64,000 nt of DNA from Azolla caroliniana (GCA_043228905.1 JBHGNT010000021.1:6820001-6884000), one strand, 5' to 3'. Positions 50,123-60,375 are shown, counted from the first letter of the stretch. Numbers and translations: made by a program. Notes: generated by a model from the letters alone, not told the origin.

Positions 50123-50914
50123 TCATTTAGATCGGAATTTCGGACGGATCATCTTCCATCTGAATCGGCTTCTGACTTTACCTTCCTTACCATCACCTCC
50201 CGTCTCTTCGGTCTCACATTGGTTCTCGGACACAACCGCCGAAGTCTCTAGAATTAGTGGGCAAGAATCCTCAGTATTATCGTCCTCCATCGTTTCATGC
50301 AAAGCCGCCTTCGTTTTCTCTCCGCCACCTTCAGCAACTACCAAAATCTCTGGAATTAGTGCTGGGAGAGTCTTGCCTCGGCCATCCGCCATTGACTCAT
50401 CCATAGCCACCTCCGATTCGATGTCATCTTTCGTGACTACCTCCTCAATCACGTCCGCCTCGCACTCTTTATCTCCCTCGATCATGCAAGCATCGATTAT
50501 GCTTACCCCTTTTTCACTCGATGTTTCGGACACTTGTGTCCCGAAACCTTCTTCCACCCTTGAAGTAGCATTCGCCACTCTCAAGTCATTGACCTTATCC
50601 TTGGTCGTTGTTCTTTTGCAAGAAGAGAGGATAGCTTGTTCCACACCCTCTCCCGTAGTACTATCATATTGTATTTCGGCCTTCATATCGGCCACATCAT
50701 TCATTCTCAATCGATCATCCCTCATGGACCATGTTGATGCCAACGAGATTCTCGTCTTCCTCTTATCATGTCTTCGGCTTTCGACTTCGACTTCGACCCA
50801 ATCCTCGGTGAGGCCATTTGCACCATCATCGTCTTCAAGTTCAATCTTGATGGTCATCCTTTCTTTCTGATCAATCGATCTTACAAACATTAGGACTTTA
50901 TCCATCCCCACCAA
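50123..50914 (-). CDS. TRG second open frame, acidic, unknown
   Basis: 263 codons continue the gag region in another frame. The start, MDKVLMFVRSIDQKERMTIK, matches the GypB gag sequence LLFVKSVDERDRDQ. After that the protein is acidic and repetitive with no recognisable domain (VIEEVVTKDDIESEVAM; TEETGGDGKEGK). It may be a diverged gag tail. A longer open frame exists on the opposite strand. Confidence 0.4.
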   Translation of the reverse strand: MVGMDKVLMFVRSIDQKERMTIKIELEDDDGANGLTEDWVEVEVESRRHDKRKTRISLASTWSMRDDRLRMNDVADMKAEIQYDSTTGEGVEQAILSSCKRTTTKDKVNDLRVANATSRVEEGFGTQVSETSSEKGVSIIDACMIEGDKECEADVIEEVVTKDDIESEVAMDESMADGRGKTLPALIPEILVVAEGGGEKTKAALHETMEDDNTEDSCPLILETSAVVSENQCETEETGGDGKEGKVRSRFRWKMIRPKFRSK

Positions 50915-51338
50915 TCATTGTTCCCGCTCCGAGAGTTGAGCAAAATGATGCTCGAACTCTAGGAATGCTTTGTGTCATGCTTTGGTGGTTCTTCATCGAT
51001 GCCACCCACAGGTCAAACTCGTGTCGATTTCGTCCCTTCAGTTTCTCATAGTCATATGCCTCTCGTAAAGCTTCTTCAAAGGACCCCCATGTCGGTTTTT
51101 GTTGTCGTATCTTGTGGATTCTCTCTTGTAGCTCATCCGTGGCCACCCAACTGAAGGATATCACTTGCAATCCTTCTGGTATCCCACATCGCATCATCTC
51201 CGCCTTGTAGTCACATAGATAGCGTGACGCATCCTTTCCGTTGAATTGTTTGTTTCGTTGTACGAGCCGCTTTACTACCGTCGTGATCTCCGACATTGCT
51301 CGTTGTTCTTGTAGCATCCGCTCGAACATCATCATCAT
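50898..51338 (-). pseudogene. TRG gag (capsid-like) remnant
   Basis: A 146-codon frame reads RNKQFNGKDASRYLCDYKAEM, RCGIPEGLQVISFSWVA and KPTWGSFEEALREAYDYEKL. It aligns with the GypB capsid (GWFSGKDATKYLASYGAEM; RGIPEERRLAGFPRVAM; WEEFEGRLLEKYGL). A frameshift near 50950 follows MKNHQSMTQ. It would allow packaging into particles made by a helper. Confidence 0.75.
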
Positions 51339-51386
51339 TCGTTTTCACCGCCTCTTGTTGATTCTCCATCTCCTTGCCACCCGTCT

Positions 51387-51403
51387 TCATGTCGGGTTCA
51401 CCA
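51387..51403 (-). promoter_or_regulatory. TRG primer binding site
   Basis: The minus strand reads TGGTGAACCCGACATGA four bases inside the LTR, one base different from GypB. Confidence 0.65.
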
Positions 51404-51407
51404 ACTA

Positions 51408-52146
51408 TGTTGTGCCTTTCGGCGCCAGATCGTTTGCGTGAGTCGGGTGGGAACCGCTAGGGTTTTGGACTAGGAGGCAGAAGAATTTGAGGTTAATCTA
51501 GTTATGAATAGATTTTAAGAGATATAAAAAACCTTGTGATTCCCACGAGTATAATGTATTTTATTAGATCAATATTAAGATAAGAATATGAATTTGGATT
51601 GAAAGAGAGAATATAGAAACCTCGTGAATCCCACAAGTATAAATTATTAACTGGTGTTTTAGAAATATATCCAATTTCCAAAAGATTTCACACCTATTAC
51701 ATTGTGCTCCCCATCCTTATATAGTGATGAGAGAGCCTTAGTAAATCCACGCTTTTTCTCTAAGTATAGACTATATGCTTTCTCTAACATGCTTTTTCTA
51801 AAAGTGATCGTGCTTTTTTTTCTAACCTCATGCGTTTTTATCGACTATAGTGTTCATGCACGCTAGATGTGCATGTGTAGCTTTTTTCTATCATGCGTTT
51901 TTCTTCTAACTAAAGCTTTTTCCTAGAAAATATGCGCGAAATAACTTTTCTATGTGGGATACTTTTTTAACACTCATGATGTGTTAGTGTAATGGTAAGC
52001 CTTCAAATTATTAACATGGAGGTACAAGGTTTGAATCTTGTCCTATGCACGTAACATGTATTCTCATATTTTCTTCGTTTTCTTCATATTTATTAAATCG
52101 GGTACTTTATACATTTTTCACGTAGTGTACGAAATACACTACGACA
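51408..52146 (-). repeat. 5' LTR of TRG
   Basis: 739 bp with the same termini. TATA box at 51723-51716. Substitutions relative to the other LTR are scattered, many of them transitions, so TRG is older than GypB or Cop1. Confidence 0.85.
51985..52038 (+). promoter_or_regulatory. tRNA-like A-box/B-box pair in TRG LTR (52.0 kb)
   Basis: Same A box TAGTGTAATGG (51985-51995) and B-box-like GGTTTGAATCT (52028-52038), 43 nt apart. Both boxes are unchanged between the two LTRs although other bases differ. Confidence 0.55.
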
Positions 52147-52735
52147 ATGCGCACACTATTCCGGACTGGTCACTGGGTGTCAGACGATGAGCACACTGGT
52201 TCAAACACGATGAGCACACTGGTTCAGACACGCACACTATTCCAGAATGGTGGCCGGATAGTAGATGAAGAGCTCATGGGCTTACAAACACGGACAACGC
52301 GCGAGGTGGATGAAAATAGAAAGGGAAATATGGGCTCAACACCGAGAAAAGAATTGAACACAATAGACAAATGGATTAAATACCCAAGGAATTGCAACAG
52401 GACTGAACTGGCAATAGAGCTATGCGCTCCCAAAAACACACACACACACACACACACCGACTCTAGTGGACCTCTGATTGGGAGCACACAGGCTTCCTAC
52501 GCGAAACAAAGGCCTCACTACCACTCAACGGATACAAAGATTACGACACAAAAATCTGCAAAGCTCGGTTCGGCAGCACTTCGTTCTCCCAAATCGTGGA
52601 TCCCCCCAAAAAGAGTTCAAATCTCCCCTTTTTATAGTACAAAGGGGAGGCCGTTAGATCATACATCAAGACATCTGATTCTGCCTGCGATTCCTATGGT
52701 CGTTCACATGCTCTCAGCCCCCTTTTCTTCCTATG
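52147..52735 (-). other. LTR- or promoter-like stretch beside TRG
   Basis: On the minus strand a polypurine GGAAGAAAAGGGGG (about 52733-52720) is followed by a TATA-like CTATAAAAAGGGGAG (about 52638-52624), a CA/TG microsatellite (52438-52459) and repeated GATGAGCACACTGGTTCA units (52189-52225). This resembles U3-R of an LTR belonging to the copia fragment at 52771-53563, but no second LTR is seen. Confidence 0.35.
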
Positions 52736-52770
52736 TCCGGAATCCTTCATGTTACGAGCATGACCATACT

Positions 52771-53563
52771 TTAACCACGTGTATCCAAGATCCCTTTGCT
52801 CATGTTCCTCTCTTTCGGGAACAATTGTCGGTGTTGTTTGCAAAATTGACAGGCCTCACAAACACCTACAATCTCCTTTTTGGTGAATGTCGAGAATCCG
52901 ATTACAACTCCTTTAAGCTTTTGGCGATTGATGTGGCCAATTCGCTTGTGCCACAGTTTCAAGTCAGTTTCGACTTTGAAGCCTTTGGCGAACATAGCCG
53001 ACTTCACCTCGTTCGATTCGAGGATGAACATTCAGCCTTCTCTTCGACCGTGAGCGACTAATCGGCCTTCTTTCTCAATAAAGCACCCTTCATTATTGAA
53101 TCGTACTTGCATGCCTTGTTTGACAATTTGGCCTATCGAGACCAGATATTTCGTGATGGTTGGGACATGTAGCACGTTCTTTACGTAGGTTTGTTTGTCA
53201 TCCTTCCCGAATAGGACATTTCCGATATGCCGAATCCGGTGAGTTGTGTCGTCTCCGGTTTTGACATAGCTGGATCGATCGGGCTTTCTCAACTCTCGGA
53301 ACCAGTCTTCATGAGATGTCATGTGATTGGATGTTCCTGAGTCCACAAACCATACATCTTTTGAGGATGAGGTGCTAGTCAGGTCCTGTGCTGACATCGA
53401 ATGAGCTTTGTGCCTCATTACGAACATTCCGCCATGATCTTCATAATCAAAATTCGTGGTGTAATTTGTGAGTTGTCTTCTGATCAAAGCTGCCTCTTGC
53501 TTCTTCTTTCGGCACTCCTCTTCATAGTGGCCAAGTTTTCCACAATATCCACATTCGATCGGG
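52771..53563 (-). pseudogene. Copia gag-protease-integrase fragment, inverted
   Basis: Minus-strand order: CCHC knuckle CGYCGKLGHYEEEC, protease WFVDSGTSNHMTSHEDWF, then, after a stop at 53032, the integrase zinc finger LWHKRIGHINRQKL with CEACQFCKQH. The lineage differs from Cop1-Cop4. Upstream gag is replaced by the 54-bp minisatellite of a Cop4-type LTR. Confidence 0.8.
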
Positions 53564-53914
53564 TTGTACCCGGCTACGGAGAGCCGAATGGTGCATACCC
53601 GGTGAGAACCGGATGAGGAGTACCCGGCTACAAACCATACATCTTTTGAGGATGAGGTGCTAGTCAGGTCCTGTGCTGACATCGAATGAGCTTTGTGCCT
53701 CATTACGAACATTCCGCCATGATCTTCATAATCAAAATTCGTGGTGTAATTTGTGAGTTGTCTTCTGATCAAAGCTGCCTCTTGCTTCTTCTTTCGGCAC
53801 TCCTCTTCATAGTGGCCAAGTTTTCCACAATATCCACATTCGATCGGGTTGTACCCGGCTACGGAGAGCCGAATGGTGCAGACCCGGTGAGAACCGGATG
53901 AGGAGTACCCGGCT
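53345..53914. repeat. 285-bp tandem duplication across a copia-LTR junction
   Basis: 53345-53629 is repeated at 53630-53914 with one difference that I could find (CATACCC against CAGACCC). Each unit holds the protease start and zinc knuckle of the inverted copia plus a piece of the LTR minisatellite. Because 285 is divisible by three, the minus-strand frame stays open and contains the knuckle twice. Confidence 0.9.
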
Positions 53915-54160
53915 ACGGAGAGCCGGATGGTGCAGACCCGGTGAGAACCGGATGAGGAGTACCCGGCTACGGAGAGCCGGATGGTGCAGACCCGGTGAGA
54001 ACCGGATGAGGAGTACCCGGCTACGGAGAGCCGGATAGTGTAGACCCGGTGAGAACCGGATGAGGAGTACCCGGCTACGGAGAGCCGGATGGTGTAGACC
54101 CGGTGAGAACCGGATGAGGAGTACCCGGCTACGGAGAGCCGGATGGTGCAGACCCGGTGA
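53849..54160 (+). repeat. 54-bp LTR minisatellite, 5' side of Cop4
   Basis: About five to six units of CTACGGAGAGCCGGATGGTG plus 34 more bases, in tandem. 54 bp equals 18 codons, so frames stay open across the array on both strands. Confidence 0.9.
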
Positions 54161-54240
54161 GGAGTGCTCACCGGACGAAGAGACATATTCGTAAATATGT
54201 TTCTGAGAGTCCATCATGGCTATATTTGTAAAAAGCCGAA

Positions 54241-54266
54241 AAGTCATATTAGTATAAATATGACTT
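54241..54266 (+). promoter_or_regulatory. TATA-box dyad of Cop4 5' LTR
   Basis: AAGTCATAT (54241-54249), an 8-nt spacer and ATATGACTT (54258-54266) form a perfect 9-bp inverted repeat over GTATAAATATG. ACATAT/ATATGT and a mismatched GGCTAT/AAAGCC dyad precede it. Confidence 0.65.
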
Positions 54267-54651
54267 AGGGCAAACTTTTGTTGTGGTCATTCTCGTTGGT
54301 GCGAGAAGAGAGAGAGCGTGTAACCGTGTACAGAGAGAGAGAGAGAAAGAGGTTGTTGCCTCTGTTGTAACCGCCGCCTATGGCGAGGATAGTGAGCACG
54401 AGGTCGTTGCCTCCGTGAACTCACTGTTGTACATTCTAACATAGTGATAGTTTGCAGCCTGTGGGCTGCCATGGTTTTTCCCTTAGTTTGGGTTTTCCAT
54501 GTAAACATCCTGCGTACTCTTCTCTTCTTCGTGTCGTGCTTTATTTCCCGTTTTCTGTGTATGATTCTAAGCTCGGTTGTGGCCGAGCGTTGCGTATACG
54601 GAGTGTGCAGTTCTTGTCAAGTGGTATCACAGCGAAACGACACAAAAAATG

Positions 54652-55531
54652 GACGAATCGTTTGGCGGCATGTTCAATCTCACCGGCTCCAACTATTCAG
54701 TGTGGTAGTCGAAGATGAGGGACATGCTCGTGGTTAAAGATCTTTGGTTACCGGTTCAGTTCGGGGACAAGAGACCGGACAAGATCGACGCCACAATATG
54801 GGAGGTGATGCACATGAAGACAACGGCGTACATACGGTGCTTCATCGACATGATCCTATACAACAACTTCAATGAAGAGAGCAAGGCTCATGAGCTCTGG
54901 GAGAAGATCGGCATTATGTTTCAAAACAAAAATGCTGTTAATCAGGTTTCGGTATTCCAGAAGCTAGTAAGACTCCGGTACCAAGATGGCTCCAGCATGG
55001 CGGAGCACATGAATGCCTTCCAGCGGCTGATTCACCAGGCAGCTTCATTGGAAGTACCTCTCGCCAATGTGTTACAAGCACTACTCAATGGTGAGCCGGT
55101 TTATGAGCAATCCCGGCAAGGAGCACTAGAACGCGGTCAAATGGATACTCCGGTACTTGAAGGGCACTTCGAATATGTGTCTCCAATTCAGCTCCGGTAA
55201 ACCTCAACTTGACGGTTTCACCGATTCGGACATGTCGGCTGATGTGGATACCAGCCGGTCTACATCCGGGTATGTAATGACATATGCAGGGGGAGCTGTT
55301 TCGTGGCAGTCGAGGCTACAGAAGACGGTTGCACTGTCAACCACGGAGGCGAAGTACATGGCGGTTGTGGAAGCCGGCAAGGAAATATTATGGATGAAGG
55401 ACTTCATCAGAGAGCTCGGTATCCGGCAAGATGAGTACCGGCTCTATTGCGACAGTCAAAGTGCCATCCACCTTGCTAAGAATGCGGCCTACCATTCCCG
55501 GACGAAGCATATCCAGCGAAGGTACCACTGA
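54652..55531 (+). pseudogene. Cop4 gag fused to RNase H by internal deletion
   Basis: The ATG at 54649 gives MDESFGGMFNLTGSNYSVW, then a TAG where Cop2 has AAG-preceding Trp codon TGG intact. Gag continues to about 55087 (NVLQALLNG). It then jumps to GTGAGCCGGTTTATGAGC, the RT/RNase H border of Cop2 (44775), and reads GFTDSDMSADVD, STTEAKYMA and YCDSQSAIHLAKN. The TAG seen in Cop2 near that border is shared. Roughly 3 kb of pol is missing. Confidence 0.8.
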
Positions 55532-55694
55532 ATCCAGGAAAGAGTAGATGACCAGGAGTTCGCGCTGACGAAGATCCACACAGCCGAGAACAGGTCAGAT
55601 ATGTTGACCAAAGTGTTGATACCCGACAAGCTGGATGCATGCCGGAAGCAGATCGGACTAGTAAGACACCCCATGCCGAAGTGAAGGGGGAGTT

Positions 55695-56469
55695 TGTTGG
55701 GAGACAGGTCCCTCCGGATGGGAAGGGAGACGAACAATGCCGCAACCGTATGAGGAGTACCCGACTACGGAGAGCCGGATGGTGCAGACCCGGTGAGAAC
55801 CGGATGAGGAGTACCCGGCTACGGAGAGCCGGATGGTGCAGACCTGTTGAGAACCGGATGAGGAGTACCCGGCTACGGAGAGCAGGATGGTGCAGACCCG
55901 GTGAGAACTGGATGAGGAGTACCCGGCTACGGAGAGCCGGATGGTGTAGACCCGGTGAGAACCGGATGAGGAGTACCCGGCTACGGAGAGCCGGATGGTG
56001 CAGACCCGGTGAGGAGTGCTCACCGGACGAAGAGACATATTCGTAAATATGTTTCTAAGAGTCCATCATGGCTATATTTGTAAAAAGCCGAAAAGTCATA
56101 TTAGTATAAATATGACTTAGGGCAAACTTTTGTTGTGGTCATTCTCGTTGGTGCGAGAAGAGAGAGAGCGTGTAACCGTGTACAGAGAGAGAGAGAAACA
56201 GGTCGTTGCCTCTGTTGTAACCGCCGCCTGTGGCGAGGATCGTGAGCACGAGGTCGTTGCCTCCGTGAACTCACTGTTGTACATTCTAACATAGTGATAC
56301 TTTACAGCCTATGGGCTGCCGTGGTTTTTCCCTTAGTTTGGGTTTTCCACATAAACATCATGCGTACTCTTCTCTTCTTCGTGTCGTGCTTTATTTCCTG
56401 TTTTCTATGTATGATTCTGAGCTCGGTTGCGGCCGAGCGTTGCGTATAGGGAGCGTGCAGTTCCTGTCA
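55695..56469 (+). repeat. 3' LTR of Cop4
   Basis: Starts TGTTGGGAGACAGG and ends GTTCCTGTCA, 775 bp. It contains about five 54-bp minisatellite units (55752-56010), then dyads ACATAT/ATATGT, GGCTAT/AAAGCC and AAGTCATAT/ATATGACTT (56093-56118) with the TATA box. Confidence 0.85.
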
Positions 56470-56479
56470 CTCCCTAGGA

Positions 56480-56956
56480 TTGTTCCTATCGTCTTGCCAT
56501 TGGTGGGAGCTGCGTTCTCGGGTCGGTTGACCATGTCGTCCTTGGCCGAGTCCCCCTCTATTTCCTTGGCCGAATCCTCCTCTATAATCCGACTAGGAGT
56601 AGAGCATCTGACCGTCTGGTGTGTTGCTCCTTTGTCAAGCATGATTTTCCTCCACCAATAGTATAGATTGAAGGTCGAAAAAGCAAGGAGGATCTCCCTT
56701 ACGAGAATGGCTGATTTGATCATGTTGCATCATGGTGCTAAACCGTTGAGGCATATTTGCATCATTTCGTCATCGTTGATGATGACATTGATTGGAGGGC
56801 ATCACATAGCTCCTTGATTTTCAAGGTATAGCCGGTGATCGACACATCCCTTTGTTGTATGTTGTTAACTCCTATCAGAGTTGGAGCTTTCGTGCAGTTG
56901 TGTTGGCTGCAAAAATCTTCTTCTACTTGTTTCTCAACGTGCACAGTGTGTACCAT
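56480..56956 (-). pseudogene. Copia gag remnant, inverted
   Basis: Minus-strand frames read LKIKELCDALQSM and, in another frame, MIKSAILVREILLAFSTFNL, which look like the gag region of a copia element of another lineage (UBN2-type). Frameshifts and stops are frequent. It overlaps the presumed 5' LTR end of the next element. Confidence 0.45.
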
Positions 56957-57240
56957 TAGACAATATGACTATCTTAAAAGGAACTCAAGGTGATCAATTC
57001 CAACATTTGGTATCAGAGCCAGGTTCACTTCCGTCATCAACCACCTCACGTTTCTTTGTTTTCTAAGAGAATAAAGTGCCCAAATTTTATGAAGACTTCA
57101 CCATTATGATCTCCTTGTTCTCACAAACCCATAGCACTTTCCTATTAAACATTTGGATCGACACAATGAGATGCAAGTGTTGTAGACACAAGAAGTCCTA
57201 GCCATGAGGGAAGCAAATAAGTTTTGTCGAAAGAAGAAAT

Positions 57241-58160
57241 ATGACTTTGACATCTGGATCATTAGAGATGAGCCTCAGGAAGTTCGATGGCATGAACTTC
57301 AATTTTTGGAAGGAGCAAATGCAAGCCTATTTGATCGTAAAAGGTGAGATAGATCCAATTGAGAATGATTTGATGGCAATTGGATATCAGTCCACAGAGT
57401 GGACAAAGCTAGATCACGTAGTGAGAGCTACAATTTGCATGCATCTCTCAGAGTCTGTGTACTACACGTTTTAGGCGTGCTGCACATACAAATTGTGGCA
57501 AACCCTATCCAACACCTGTGAGAAGAAGGTTGCGGCAACGAAAATTTATCTTATACGGTCTTTACAACCTTCGAATGGAAGAATTTTACTTGGTAACCGC
57601 ACACCTAAATGCTTATGAAAGCATCATTTCCCGATTCTCATCACAGGGAATGATGATCGATGAAGAGGCACACGAACTATTATTAATGAGCACTCTGCCA
57701 CCTTCATGGGAAACCTTTGTTACAACAGTGTGTAATTTGTCTACGTCAAACATCTTGTACGCCGTGACCACTAGTTCCATACTATCTGAAGACATTCGAC
57801 GAAAATCGTTTGTGTAGACTTCAATAGGTGTAGCCTTCACCGTACAAGCTACAACTGATTGGTCATACAACCAAAGCCGCAGTTCATCTCAAGGACCAAA
57901 TAACTCGAGGAACCAAAGTAAGTCTGGGACACGAGAATATGCAACTATTGCAAGAAGCCAAGACACATAAAAGTCGAATGTCGAGCCTTGAAGGCCAAGA
58001 ATGATAAAGCTCAATGACTTGAGCAAAGAAATCGGACTGAAGAAGTCAATTATTGTGGCTCAACTTCTATGATTGGAAGGACTGTAGAGGATATGAACAT
58101 TCTCGGCATAGAAAGCACAATCGAAGTAGAGGTTCTGCTGACAACCGAAGAAGCCACTAG
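57241..58160 (+). pseudogene. CopE gag and protease remnants
   Basis: SLRKFDGMNFNFWKEQMQAY parallels Cop3 SLRKFDGSNFNFWKEQMQDY. A stop lies after SVYYTF (near 57472), a frame change follows, then LRMEEFYLVTAHLNAYESI and PPSWETFVTTVCNLSTSN, ending at TAG 57817. Knuckle and protease regions (57930-58200) are only traces; the protease motif reads NSGASYHVTP in a broken frame. Confidence 0.7.
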
Positions 58161-58462
58161 CTAGCCCCCTAATTCTGGTGCCTCCTACCATGTCACTCCA
58201 TTCTTATCTCAGTTCCGACAATACGTAGAACAAGACCTCAAACTAGTTCATGTCGAAAACTCACAGCATTGCGTTGTGATTGGCATTGGCACAGTAGAGC
58301 TCAATATTCTCGGAGACTCTACTCTTGTACTAGTGTTCATGATGTACGACATGTTCCCGAACTTAGCCGATCACTGATCTCAGTTGGACAACTCAACAAA
58401 GCTGGTAGTCATGCTAGCTTCTCAACCATAGGGTTGACATTTCCATAGAGGGAACCTCCTAC

Positions 58463-59330
58463 TTGCCCGTGGACCGAAGGTATATTCCTTGTACTCGTTA
58501 TACATCACCCTTAGAGAGAGATGGATTGTTTTTGGTAGACCTTCCAGTATCATCATTGTGGCACAGAAGACTTGGGCATTTGAGTAAATTCGGCATCACG
58601 CACCTATCCAAGGCCGGCTATATTCCCAAGCACTCTTTCTCAGATCATCAATTCTACGAACATTGCCAATACAGAAAGGCGGTTGCCGCAACACACCCAA
58701 TTAGTGCACCAAGAGAGTTGAGCCCTCTCGACTTGGTCCATTCAGATGTCTGTGGTCCCATGCCACATCGGTCGCTTGGTGGTGTGTCGTACTTTTTCAC
58801 GTTCATTAATGACGTGACTTAGACGGTGTGGGCATATCCGATTCGGACAAAAGATCCCATTTTCACGGACTTCACAAAATGGCTCGCAATGGTCGAAAAT
58901 TAGACAGATTGTAAGCTTAAGTGTCTACGATCGGATAACGGGAGAGAATACAAATGTGAAGAGTTCGTCTGGTTCTGTTGACAACACGACATCAAATGTG
59001 AATACATGGATCCGTACATTCCAAAACAGAATGGTATTGCCAAAAGAATGAATCGTACAATTCAAGAACGAATTGTTGCCATGTTGCACCCTTCTAGACA
59101 TACAAATGGCTTCTGGGCCGAAGCACTACATATGATTGTGCATATTATCAACATGTCGCCGAGTAGGCCTCTCAAATTCAAAATTCCACAAGAATTCTAT
59201 ACTGGCAGGAAACCAGATTACGAAAGCTACAAATTTTCGGATGTGAAGCATACACACTTATACCAAGAAATGAACACCGAAAACTCGAGCACGGTCATGG
59301 AAATGTATTTTCCTCAGATATGGACCTGAC
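58463..59330 (+). pseudogene. CopE integrase remnants
   Basis: LWHRRLGHLSKFGITHLSKA is the zinc finger, then HSDVCGPMPHRSLGG with the first catalytic Asp. After a stop near 58820, RSDNGREYKCEEF and KQNGIAKRMNRTIQERI hold the second Asp, while the catalytic Glu is replaced by Lys (GIAKRMN in place of GIAERMN). Confidence 0.7.
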
Positions 59331-59350
59331 GGAAATTTCGGCCACATACT

Positions 59351-60293
59351 TTGGGATCAGACACTCGACTAGTTGTTCGAAGTTCAGACTTAGTCTTCAA
59401 CAAGTCCACGATGCACAAGGAAGCCGAACGCCAGATCCCATTACGGAGAATTACATTCTCGGATGTGACTACTCCTTCGGATAGCCCAACACAACACACA
59501 AGATCGGCTTCATGGTTAGCTGAAACTTTAGTTCTTAATATGTCTTTGACCAATACTACAAAGAGAGTTGAACCTTCAAGACATCCGAGTAGTACGACTA
59601 CTACGGATTCAGCTAGTACACCCGCAAGAAATACGAAAGTACCGAGTACAACTACATTAGAACTGGCTAGTCTAGTCTTACCCCATCGATTTGAAAGACC
59701 GTCACAACCACTTGAGAGGTTCTCTCATAGACTCTTTTTTACGGACATCGGTGAAGCGACTACATTCGAAGAAAGTACGGCATGTGCCGACTATGCTAAT
59801 TGGCAACTTGCGATGAAATCTGAGATGAATTCCCTCGAAGAGAACAAAAGTTGGAACCTTGTCAAACTTCTGAAGAATCGACGAGCATTACAGTGTAGAT
59901 GGGTATTCCAACTCAAAGAGATATTTGATTCGGCAAGTCGGAAGTACAAGGTTAGATTCGTTGCAACGGGATTTCGACAAGAATACAATGTGGATTTTGG
60001 CGAAATTTTCTCACTTATAGTCAAAATGACAACTCTTCAATTCTCGTCGGAGTCATTACGATAGAGCATCTGGAGCTTCTTCAACTTGATGTTAAAACAA
60101 CCTTCGTCCACGGTGATCTAGAGACGAGGAAATATACATGGAGCAACTGAAAGGCTCCGCATTGCCCGACCAAGAACATCTAATATGTCGACTCATGAAG
60201 AGTCTTTATGGCCTCAAGCAGGCACCACGACAATGGTATCGAAAGTTCGACGACCTTATACAATCCATTGGGTTTCTTAGAGTGATGAGGACC
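59351..60293 (+). pseudogene. CopE reverse transcriptase remnants
   Basis: The RT-entry linker SDLVFNKSTMHKEAE, then RRALQCRWVFQLKEI, TGFRQEYNVDFGEIFS and, across frame breaks, LLQLDVKTTFVHGDL and MKSLYGLKQAPRQWYRKFDD. The sequence leaves the element after IQSIGF near 60293, before YVDD. Confidence 0.75.
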
Positions 60294-60375
60294 AAATGTG
60301 AAACTTTGAATTTTGACCTACCTAATTTGAAAACCAAAACCGAACCACGAAACCACGGTTTTAATGGTTTAACGG

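Larger units (their letters stand above)
48748..52146 (-). mobile_element. Non-autonomous gypsy element with gag only (TRG)
   Basis: LTRs at 48748-49472 (725 bp) and 51408-52146 (739 bp) bracket only 1935 bp of internal sequence. It has a primer site and polypurine tract like GypB, and a gag remnant, but no protease, RT or integrase. This fits the class of terminal-repeat elements with a gag domain, which depend on a helper. No target duplication is seen (GACGT before, ATGCG after). Confidence 0.75.
53849..56469 (+). mobile_element. Deletion-derivative copia Cop4
   Basis: The 5' LTR is incomplete (its start is replaced by the inverted copia fusion) and ends at 54619. A gag piece, an RNase H piece and a complete 3' LTR (55695-56469) follow. 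Integrase and most of RT are deleted. Gag matches Cop2 closely. The primer site TGGTATCACAGC (54622-54633) has a G-to-C change. It is non-autonomous at best. Confidence 0.85.
57006..60293 (+). mobile_element. Decayed copia related to Cop3 (CopE)
   Basis: A primer site TGGTATCAGAGC (57008-57019) follows a CCAACA end at 57005, so a 5' LTR probably lies just upstream, though I cannot fix its start. Gag, integrase and RT follow in the right order with many breaks, and the element stops inside RT near 60293. No 3' LTR is present. Confidence 0.75.

Noticed and set aside
52147-53061. 304-codon plus-strand open frame starting ATGCGCACAC
   Set aside because: Its second half lies antisense to a clear copia protease and integrase finger, and its first half holds a CA microsatellite and LTR-like DNA. 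No domain is seen.
53849-56010. Regular direct repeats that could suggest a CRISPR array
   Set aside because: The units are adjacent 54-bp copies without unique spacers, lie inside LTRs, and the genome is eukaryotic.
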